Positions 50,142 to 61,100 of a stretch of 64,000 nucleotides of DNA are shown here, one piece after another. The notes beneath the pieces are model-generated. The model was given only the letters and a program-made list of their open reading frames with translations, did no database searches and was not told the DNA's origin. Both the position numbers and the translations under genes were made by a program. How positions within the stretch are numbered: position 1 is the first letter of the stretch; the number at the start of each line of letters is the position of its first letter. This stretch comes from Mactromeris polynyma (taxonomy: Eukaryota; Mollusca; Bivalvia; Venerida; Mactridae), in the NCBI GenBank assembly GCA_032209605.1, contig JASFXZ010000005.1, positions 26,152,905 to 26,216,904 on the forward strand. The letters are read 5' to 3'.

Positions 50142-51172
50142 CACTCATTTCTGCTTGATTTGTTTTCACACATCTTACAACATTTTTAATGACATCCAGT
50201 AATTTACATGTACAGACGTATTTTATTGTTTGAAACTTATCTTCTTGACACTTCTCAACTTAATTTGTATATATGCGACTGATGGTGACAGCAAAAACTG
50301 ATTGGATGCATATTGGACTCCCACTGGGCCAGACACGGTGAAGAGCTGATTAGGGGTCTGAATAAGATTGATATCTAGGTAGTGCACGCAGGGGACACTA
50401 TTGTTTATTGCATAACATTACATAAGTTGTCCAACCCAATATACTGGCCTTGTTTCTGTCTCTGTTTCTTATTTATCATGTTATCTTTTCTGGTGAAGTA
50501 TGCGTTGCAGGATTTATTGAAGATTTTGGAAATAATCCTAATAGTGTAAATAATTGTCTGTCCCTATTTTGTAATGTCCGTCCCCACACTAAATTATTTG
50601 CTTTAAAGAATGTAATTGTCAATTTTAAGAAATAAGTTTTACCACATGGACTTTTGACATATGTTATAAAATCTTTTGGATGATTATAATAGATACAATA
50701 TCCTAGATATCAAAAAGATGACATTTTTTTGCATTAGTTGCTGTAGATAATTATGTTAGATGATTAACTATAAAGTTGATTTTTCTTTCTTTCTGGACAA
50801 AATAAAGGTTGTCTATGTACATAAATATTTCCTAAAATGACTTTTATTCACACTTAATAATATTATACATAAGGGAACGGACATTATACAGGTTGATGAG
50901 CCGACGGGTCCAGTTTTTCCTGTTAATGGCAGATAGCTACCAGCTACCGTTTCCTTCGCTCTTAACTCTTCTCATTAGAAATTCTGTGCCATGTAATCTT
51001 CGAAACCTTTCCCCACTTGTGTGTACAACCAACAACTATGAAAAACTGAATCATAACTTAAAGAATTAACAATTTAGATAACGCGAATTAGCGTTATAAA
51101 CAATATGGCGCTGTAACCGGATATCGACCTTCTGCCCACCAGCAATGTTTACATTCGTATTACAGGTGCGCG

Positions 51173-51180
51173 TGACGTCA
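51173..51180. promoter_or_regulatory. Perfect CRE palindrome TGACGTCA
   Basis: An exact match to the CREB/ATF site inside the right arm of the 5.2-kb element, in a CpG-richer patch (51160-51190). It is about 1 kb upstream of the DPY19L start. Function is inferred from the motif only. Confidence 0.3.
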
Positions 51181-52078
51181 CGGCGTTATCCTCTATATAT
51201 GGTATATTTAAACAATTAGTTGGGAACCAAACCGTACGATTTAGTGTTTACGGAGTTATTTCCCTTTGACCTTTAGAACATCCTGACTGCGACTAAGTTG
51301 TTTCCCCTTTGACCACATAGACTGTATACGATGACCACGATCCGACTTCCACGCGACATTGATGTGTTGCATAGTTTGTCCGGTTAAATTATTTAGAAAT
51401 ACTGCTTCTCTATTTCGATTATTTATAATTGTAAAAGGGGTTATTGTTCCTCTAATTTCTATAAAATATGCGCATGTAGAAAACGGTGTCGAAATGACTA
51501 GGACCGTTGACGACGATTGTTTGCTTTAATTTAGCAAACCATTCTTTTTTCAATGTTGATTTTCCTTTTCTAATCAAAGAGTTTTATAAAGTTGTATCAC
51601 CCGTTTCGTTGTTCACGATGACTGTTCTTTTGTTAAAATGTGCGTCAATTTATGTCGTCCGCCAAATTAATTTCACGATGCGTCCTCAGTTATTTCGCCC
51701 CATAAAACTAGTGAATGACATTTTGTTGTATTCGAAATTAATTATTACGATATAGAAGACGTAAAAATCTCTTTCAGTCAAATTCTTTGGGCATAATGAC
51801 GTATAATTACACAAAAGTATGGTAATATTACTAACACTTAGATAGTATTTACACAGGTTTAGGTTTATTTACACTTTTCGTTTATTTGGGAGAATATAAG
51901 AGGACACAGTAGATTGGGTGCGCTGTTAATACAGGTGTATGTGAACCCAGTGGTGTTTTTATCATTGGCCATTCCCACTTTGTTCTTCATGAATGATCGT
52001 TTACGCGGATAAATCATATAGACGACACTATAAGATTAATATTTTGGAGGGTACGAAATGACGTGGGTACGACTTGAC

Positions 52079-52182
52079 ATTGCGCGGATACCGGAAGTTT
52101 TACTTCTTAGACTGGTTCGTTACAAATCGGTCATTGGACATAAACATTTGTACCAGTCATCTGTCAACACGACATCAACAAA
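52079..52182 (+). promoter_or_regulatory. DPY19L proximal promoter / 5'UTR
   Basis: A strong ETS site CCGGAAGT lies at 52091-52098, about 90 bp before the start codon, right beside the edge of the 5.2-kb element. No TATA box is seen, which is normal for housekeeping genes. The ATG context (ACAAAATGG) has A at -3 and G at +4. Confidence 0.5.
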
Positions 52183-55100
52183 ATGGCGAGAAAGCGACAG
52201 GTGCCAGGTGCCGATAGTTCAAACGGAAAACCTGCTGCAAGTAAACCAAATTCGAAACCAAAGCATGTCTCCAAATCGAAAACTAAAGACGACGAACATT
52301 CTAAGAAGAATGTCACATCTCTATCATACAAGATTTTGCTGATTGCTGCAGGTAACCACATTTATCATCGTTTATTCGTTCTTCTCTCTATCACGTTTAC
52401 TGTCAAAATGCGTATCCTCCGAGTTTATTTTCACGTTCATTGGAATTTTGGTTGTTTAAACGGAATGAAAACATTTGATTTAATATTATTTGTTCTGTCA
52501 GTTCATTAAATTAAACATAATTAAAGAATGTATGTACAGTCATGTTACCCTTAGCGGATCATAACCAATAGCGGATCACTTTCATGTTCAAAATACGCTG
52601 TAAATTTTTTGAGACAATATTTGTTGGTGAAATTTGGCAGGTAAGTACCTTAAAGTAGTATGTGATTGCACAATAAAAATCGTGTTCGTCGAACGTCGGT
52701 TTCATCCGCATCATCTGAGCGCTTGAAACACATGTTCACGTGACCTAGAAATTTTAGCATCATTGCAACAATAACATGCGTTTTTCGCCGATACAGCAAA
52801 GGAGCTTCAATTTATAAGTGAGTAATATTGACATTTTATGGAAGACTAATGCATAGGCCTATTGAAATGTAACTAACCATTCATGTTTATCCTTGAATTT
52901 TTGCAATTTGGCGACAATAGTTTACTGTGGGTTATTAACCATTAGCGGATCGCCATTTTGTTTGTGATGCTGTGTGACGTGTGTCTGAGGGGTTTTCTCA
53001 AAATTGCGTTTATGCAGTAATACATGTATTTTGCCATTCGCGAAAGTGATTATGACACAAAATTATAAAAAATTGAAAGAATCATACATTTTAATTGTAC
53101 AAACTCTGTTTTATTAAAGTTATTTATGACCCTACGAATTATTTATTATTATTGCTGTTCTCAGGCTATTGTCACGAGTTTTCACCCTTTATCACTTATA
53201 GAGTTGTCTTCCTTACCCAATATGTACTATAATTATCAATCTGTTACTGTACGTACTGGGACCAATATTGGTCCCAGGTATGTATAATATAGTACTATTA
53301 TACATATACTAAAGAAGGGATAAATGGAGAGAGCTCTGGAAGTGATAAAGGGAGATATTTCCTGTGACTGATGTTATGTTCAGAAATGTGTTGTTTTTTT
53401 ACTGTTAATACGTGTACATGTATTTGCAATTAATGTTATGAGCAAAATACTACTCTTCTACAATAACTGAAAACAAGTGTATTCTGTCATAAATTGTTAA
53501 ATGTTTTATCATTCTCCGAAAACTGTTTTAATAAATTTAGTAATTCCTGCTATATCTTCTGTCTGTTACAGTTTGCTTCGATTGAAGTTATAATTATGAT
53601 CGCTTCGGTTCCCACATTAAGACAGTCGACAAGTCAACTAGGTTAATTTATGAGAAGAGCACTGGCACTGAAAATGTCAAAAGTATCCAAGGGTGTTACT
53701 GATCAGTGGTACAGTAATTATAGGGTTTTTGTAATAAGCTTCGACTGTCTTGACAAGCCAAGTTGCATATGGAATGCAGAAAAGACAGGATTTAACATGG
53801 GAAGCACCACAGCGAAAGTGATAGGTCCATCAAGAAGAGATCTGGCAGTGCCACACATTACTGCATTCACCAACTATGAACACAATAATGGCATTTGCTT
53901 TTATGACAAAGGCTGGATGTGGGGGCATCAGTTCTGTGTCCTATGATGACACATTGCTAGCTTGCTGTTGTTTTCTCGAAGTAGTATATTTCCATAATGT
54001 GAGCAGGCCTCCATATATTCTGTAATACTGCCATGTAAAGTTGATTCAAACTGTTCTGTTTTTTTTGAGACAACACTTGTCACATCCCAATTTTTATTGA
54101 TGTTCCTGGCTTGGTTTTCATTTTGTATATTCAGCATCTTGACACCAGTCATTAAAATGAATGCATACTATTTGCTAATAGTTACGAAAGCCTGGTGGCA
54201 ACCTTTTGGCTTCAAGAATTTTCAAACTCCACTTCATGAATTCATGAGTTATACTTAATGAATTCACAATTTATCTTCATGAATTCAATTTCACACATTC
54301 AATTTAACGAATGCACAATTTCAACTTCACAAATTCATGAATTAACGATATCAACTTCATGAATTCATGATAATGTGAAATTCAAATTGTGAATTCTTGA
54401 AGTTGAAATCGTGAATTTGTGATGTTGAAATCGTTAATTTGTTATATATTGCATTTGTGAATCATTCAGTTGAGTTCGTGTAGATGAAATTTTGAATCCA
54501 TGAAGTTGAACTCGTGAATTCATGATATTGAAATAGCTAATTCTTGAACCTGCAATGTCACCACCAGGCTTTAGTAGTTACCATGCTAGGCATATTACTA
54601 TTAGTATAGTTACATTTGGACATTGATTGGTTAATTGTTTTAGTTTAGTGTAGTTTTATAGTGTTTCATTCACATGTCTGTGATTTTTACTGTTGATTAT
54701 TTTTTATTGTTTGTTAAAACATGATTTTATGACTCGGGATATACTGTACATAAGCACTGCCAAAACATTTAAATGAAAATAAATGATCTCAGTCAGAAAG
54801 TATTTGTTGTATATATACATAGTAAAGTGATAGCTACAGAAGCAGGTACAAGCATGGGATTATATATGAATACAAAACCTTTAGGACTTAATTACACATA
54901 TTACATAAGAGTATACATCACTTTACCAAGTTAAGTAAATCTGTAGATGTAGTAGGGGATCTGTCATGGAATGGACACTTTTTAATTGTTTAACAAAATG
55001 TATTGGGTTACGGCCAAAGTCTCTAATATTACAAATGTATTATTACATGCATAAATGGTACTTAATTTGTGCCCATGGTGATGTGAGATCACACACTGAA

Positions 55101-58100
55101 CAGCAACTAACTACAGTCAACAAGTATTAAGTTTCGATTAAATCAGGAATCTATAAATACATATCTTCACTCTGGTCAATTCCAAGTAGAATAGTAAGTA
55201 AGTAACAGCTGATGAAATTTTGACAGTTAAAATATCACTTGAGACGACCCCTAATATCAAAACGTCACGTGATCCCATATTGCTACAATTGATTCGCTAA
55301 TGCATCAATTACACGTACAGGTAAACGACGGTCAGTCCAGCTGTGCCAGCACTAAAATTGAAAATGTATACGTCAATTTAAAGAGAAATGATTTTATTTT
55401 GAATTATTAACCTACAAGTTCCAAAACTGCAGACCGTTGGATCAAAGCACGGCATTGTTTTGCAACTGATCCGCTAAGGGTAACATGACTGTATATTCAT
55501 TTTAACATAAAGTGGGACTATATAGGTTATAACCGGACATTGCCTAGATCGTTTTGTTGATTGTGGTCCGTGTTGTGGTGAAGTATATGGTAGACCAACG
55601 GGTTTTCATGGTTGTCAAGAAATCCTGGTATGCATTCATATCATAGTCACATGAGCAGGTTAAATTTGAAGAAATATTCTGTAAGCAGGTTTAAAATCTC
55701 TCATTTTTCTATTTTTTTCTAAAAAAAACAAAAGGCAGTCATAAAATGCGCTAAATTTACTTTATAGGACAATTTCCATTCGTGATTTCATGCAGTGATT
55801 CAGCAGATGGCAGTTGTGTATTCTTTAGATAGGTGGAGCTATAATAATACGTCACAAGAGGGACCGTGTCCAAAATTAATCGATAATCTTGAAATATTAA
55901 CACAAAATGCCCTTAAAACTGCATGATGATACGTTTGAAACGATCCCCACGAAAACTTGTTAGTAATTTTTTACATACGCACTGCTTACCAAGTTGTAAA
56001 TAAGAGGCATCACAGACTTGAAAAACAAGAATTTCACATCGCTTTAAATAGCAAGTAGAATAATAATTAATACAAACGATTTTGTATGCTTTTAATATCA
56101 GTCTTAGTTTGATAATTCAGAATATCGGCCGACATCTTTAGTACCATGAAAACTGATTTGACTATGATACTTAGCATCTTCCATTAATCATATATACTGT
56201 CAGGACTCCTCTTACGGGTATTAATGACATGTTCTTGTCAGTGCAAAAGGTGATGGAAAACTGTACAGTGAGAGGATAAAAATATAATGGTGTTATAAAA
56301 GAGTGAAGTTCAAAGTAAAACCATAAAAAAGTTTTCAAGTGGTTTAATACCACGATGATTGCTTGCACCCCTCTAAATTTGGTTTTGTTACAGTTGTGAA
56401 AGGAAGCTTGTTCCATAACACCACTGTGCTTAGGAAAAAACGAATATTTTAGAATTCTCAGTGCCCCTACAAGTTCATGCTTTCTTGGGAGAATTGGATT
56501 ACCATTATATGTATGTGTCTGAATTTTGTGTCAGCTTGTGAGAATAAGTACCTAATGGCATAAAACCATCAGACTTTCAACACCAATGGGTAATATTGTT
56601 CTGGTTAATGGAGTTGTTTGATGATTGGGTTGGTTTAACCATCCAAGTAATTGATCATCATAATTTAACCTAATCAATTGAATTTCTGTCTATTTCTGTA
56701 GCATTCCGTATTTTCTTTCTGTAATGTTCGGCTACTTTCCTACCATTTTGTTATTTGTTGTGTAAACATATTTATAACACAAGTTTTTTTCCAGTGTCCA
56801 CTTTATTGTCAAAACAGGCTGTTATATAAATTATTCAAGTTATTTCAATTTACAATGCATTAAAAAAATACAAGCAAGTAGTAGCAATAGTATAGCACAA
56901 ATTCTATGCATTTTTAGGCCTGTAAAAGGCTCACTGCCCAATCAGAAAGATGGTATTATTTCCCGGCAGTGTTAACAAAAATGCCAAATTTACTTTTAAG
57001 TTTGGACAAAGAAATATATTTCACTCATTTAAAGATAATGTCAAGGCATTTAAAATGTCTAAATGAAAATATCAACACATTACAATGTAAACAAAGGCAA
57101 ATGAAAGTGGACAGGTGCTTTAAACATATGCCGTTTATTGCATTTGTAATACCAGTATTATTATCTCACATTTGTGATCATTATCAGCTTGTTCTCGCAT
57201 TTGAAAGTATTATACTAATTTAAATGTTGGGTGTAAATCTATCAGTTACATAGAAATGACCTTATATATTATATACAAGCAGATGTTACATGTTCAAGGT
57301 GAAAGTAAAACAAGTTTATCTGCTGATATGAAATGAATCAGAGAGACTGTTTTTACTGTCATCCCTTCATATAGGACCAGTTACAGTATCATGCTTTTTT
57401 GTATTCACCTCAAACATTGCAACACAAAATATCTATCAAAGGTTCTTTGCATTTGCCTACTCATTTCAAGTAAAACCTGTTTCGTTAACTTTTACGTTAT
57501 AAACACAAATCGTTTCAATATCTGTGCCAAAAACTTTGACAGAATTTTTGTTGTTGTATAAATTAAGTGTAAATTAGTACAATATTGCTGTTAGAAACTC
57601 ACTCTTAAACTTGGCTATGCTCTCTATCAGATCTTTGTGCTTTTTATAAACATAAAATTATCATGGTGGCTAGTCGAACTATGCATTACATAAATCATGG
57701 CAACTAGTCAAACTAAGAGTACCTTAAACTTCACACAAATGTAATATTATATTATAGACTTTTAAGATGTGATAAAACATAATTCTGCTTTCTGCAATAA
57801 AACAATTTATACTTGTATAAAATATATTTATTTATTTATTGCATTTATATTTATCGTTGTAATGGTGACTGGTGAAGCTAGTATGGGTGATAAAAATTGA
57901 ATGTATATTGAGGAGATGTAATTAAATAATGAATGCTATATTTTAGCTTAAATATAAACTGTGTTAGCATTTACCTCATACTGATGTTTTGCCCTGTTGT
58001 CTTTGAATGATAATTTTTGGGCGAATTAAATGTTTTTACTTCAAGATTAATTAAATAAGCTTTGAAACCAAATTTTGTCTTCTTGTGAGCTAACCATCAA

Positions 58101-61100
58101 ATAAACAGTCAAATTCTTTTATTCTAACCATTTTTTGTAAACTTATTTATTAATACTAGTATAAAATTATAAACATTACAAAATACTTTTTTTAAATTTC
58201 AGCTGCATTGATTGGAGTATGCCATAGGTAATGTATTGTACTTGTTTTTTATGTATTTTATTTGGTAAAACGATAGGCAGGATTGTCTATATGTTACATT
58301 GTTATCAATGAAATGTCGACACAAAAACTTTAAAGGTTATCAGTTCTATTTCATTTCTTCATTAATGATCATGCATTTTCGTCAAACCAATATGAATACA
58401 CATGTACAACAGTTCACATTTGGTATGTTAATACATGCAGGAAGTTATAACTCTTATATGTACAGCATGATTACATAATGAAGTGAAGTGAATCCATCTG
58501 CCTCTTTGTTCATATGTAGATAGAGCAGTTTTGCTTTCAACCCTCAATATTGTGTAGATAGAGCAGTTTTGCTTTCAACCCTCGATATTGTGTAGATAGA
58601 GCAGTTTTGCTTTCAACCCTCAATATTGTGTAGATAGAGCAGTTTTGCTTTCAACCCTCGATATTGTGTAACTGATAAACAGACAGTTCATTGTATTCTT
58701 AGACACATGAGATTTATGCAATTGAATTTTCAGTTGAAATCACTACGAAAATGAGAAATAATGAATGATTATAAATCTGTGTGAATTTATTAGACATTAA
58801 CGTTTAGTTTATATATGAAGTTATGTGACCTGTCAAAGTGATGTATTTGTTGGTAATATCTCTAGTGTGTTGTAGTATCATGTAAAGGTTAGGCCTCATG
58901 AAAAGATTGGTTTGTTTTTGATTCCTCAATCTACTCTAATATTTCGTCTCTTATCTCCAAATCAGACAAGAAACAGGAAGATTAAACAACCTACCTCATC
59001 CTATATTTTAGGAAAAGTAACAAGAAATAAAGCGATTATTTTGTTATGTCTTATGTAACTAAGTTGTGAGAATGTATAAAATTAATGACAGGAGAAAAAG
59101 TGTATAATTAATATATAGGTCTTATTTCTTTTGTTGATATACATAAAAGTCGCTGAAGTTGACAGTTGAATACAAACTACCTTGTGTTAAGTCATGTATG
59201 AAAGATTTGATAAAAAACGTTCAAATGAAATTAAGAAACAATTACTGTTATTATGTAGATGTTTAATGCACAAATATGTGAAGTACAGGGGCCATTTTCA
59301 TAAACAATTTAAGAGTGAAACTCTGACTTTACAATCTTAAAAATGTTCTTGCTCCTACATTGTTATAACATTATAAATTTTTATAAAACTTGACAAATGT
59401 GTAGAGTGGGTAAAAACGGTTACTTAAATAAAATTTAATTCATTTCGAGTCAATGAAAACAGAAGGCTGGTCAATTTAATGTTTGCAAATTTAAAGTTTA
59501 AGTCTGAGTTTCAGTCTTAACTAGTTTGTGAATAAGGCCCCTGATTAATATATGATGATGTGCACACATATATGGGCTCAAGGTTATGAAGAGGTTGGTC
59601 TCCAGTCTCTGATTTATAACCTCAGACCATGGTATAGTTTCTGCAATACATATTGAAAGTTTATAATAATAAACCTAATGAATATTTAGATTTTCCTTGA
59701 ATTATACAGTTCCTTTACATATTTGTATTACAAAATAATATAACAAGTTATAAATCTCATCTTTATCCTGCTGCATTTTAAACAAGGATATTGTCATCAG
59801 GAAGAGGACGATTACATATGAAGAGCTGATCGTTCTAGAAGTGATTGTACTTGGTTGGAAATCTGATCCCTTATACTTGAATTTCTTGACATATTGTCAC
59901 CTTATTTCCAGAACCATGTACCTCAATTTTTGGCAGTTTTAAGTATTTGGTATCATTGAAACCGTCTTTCCAAACTCTTTCTATATGTATTACCTATATT
60001 ATTCTGGAATGCACATAAAATGCAATTCCATAACCTTGTATGTAACAATTATCTTAAGAGGGTAAAACTTTAAAACAAGTTATGGGTTCTGGAAATATTG
60101 TGACGATATGTTAAGGGGAAGTTATAAATTGATTGTTTGTTATCTCCCCTGGTTCCTACTTATCCATATAAATTTCAGCTTCTTTTTTCAAATAAAAAGA
60201 TAAGAGGGCTTGTATAGCTTAGTATCTTGAGATGTAGACATTGATACACATCAAGCAGAACACCCCTCTTCCTCCCTTTTTTATTCCCTTGCATACAGTT
60301 TGATGGGGACATACAGGGATGTCAATAAGAACTGGAAGCCGGTTAAATTACCTAGTAACATTATCACCCGGCAACTTTTCTTGTATGAACTTCTTTCACA
60401 CTTTTAAAGGGATTCTAAGGAACTTTCGCACAAACTTCAAACACCTGATCATCATGAAGTGTAAATGTATATAACATTTAAGTACCCTTGCTTCCTCTGA
60501 CAAGGCGGCATTGCTGGGGTGCTATCATTTTCAGTGGTAGGTCTAGATAAAGAAAGGAGTGGATGATAATCTTGTTACTTATTCAAACATGACATGAGGT
60601 AATGAAATAAAATGTTGTAAGAATCTACAATATTAACATCCGTATAGTTACGTATGTGTAGGAAATATAACATATTTTATTTTATGAAATATCGGCATAT
60701 CTCATATTTATCCATATTATTTGCTTTTTATTTCCAGGAACCATGTTGCAAATATGTTTGAAAAAGATCGTCATTTCTCACACTTGTCCACATTAGAAAG
60801 AGAGCTGGCATTTAGGACTGAAATGGTAAGAACAGCCACTGTCAAGTCTGAATGTTCATTTTGAAATTGCATCTGTGATAATATGGCATCATTATGTAAG
60901 TCACATGAAAATAGTTCAGTTATATCACCTTACCTAACATGACTGAAACAATCCTTTCTTGCCATTGCCATATTTATGCACCTATCAGTATTTTGCCCCA
61001 GGCTGAGTGGAGGCAGTCTAATTCTCCACCCTAGAGTCAACTATTTTGTCTGAATCCTCACAGTGGCAGGTGCTAATTCTCCACTTTTGGGATCTATTAA

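Larger units (their letters stand above)
46852..52078. mobile_element. 5.2-kb element or nest with degenerate inverted arms
   Basis: The left tip GTCAAGTCGTACC is mirrored exactly at the right tip (GGTACGACTTGAC, ending 52078). Inside the tips TTTCGTACCCTCCAAAA is mirrored as TTTTGGAGGGTACGAAA. Further mirrored pairs: TGAGGACGCATC (47212) with GATGCGTCCTCA (51678-51689); GTGGTCAAAGGGAAATAA (about 47745) with CCCTTTGACCAC (about 51305) and TTATTTCCCTTTGACC (51257); CTGGTGGGC (48994) with GCCCACCAG (51134). Between the pairs the arms are diverged. No transposase or polymerase reading frame is seen. Internal tandem repeats and a hairpin are listed separately. No clear target duplication was found. 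A foldback-like DNA transposon is the best guess; a nest of several elements is possible. Confidence 0.6.
52537..55491. mobile_element. Pogo/Tigger-like DNA transposon, decayed, with intact ends
   Basis: A perfect 25-bp terminal inverted repeat starts CAGTCATGTTACCCTTAGCG at both ends and is flanked by TA on each side (52535-52536 and 55492-55493). The motif AGCGGATC recurs just inside the left end (about 52552, 52570 and 52938). A transposase remnant lies at 53650-53946. CAG ends, TA duplication and a CENP-B/pogo-type DDE fragment together point to the pogo/Tigger group. A second element (54186-54574) is inserted inside it. Confidence 0.85.

Noticed and set aside
50450..50635. Short open frame starting MFLSLFLIYHVIFSGE (signal-peptide-like)
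   Set aside because: A hydrophobic start is common in T-rich DNA. No splice partner or homology, and it lies inside the repeat element.
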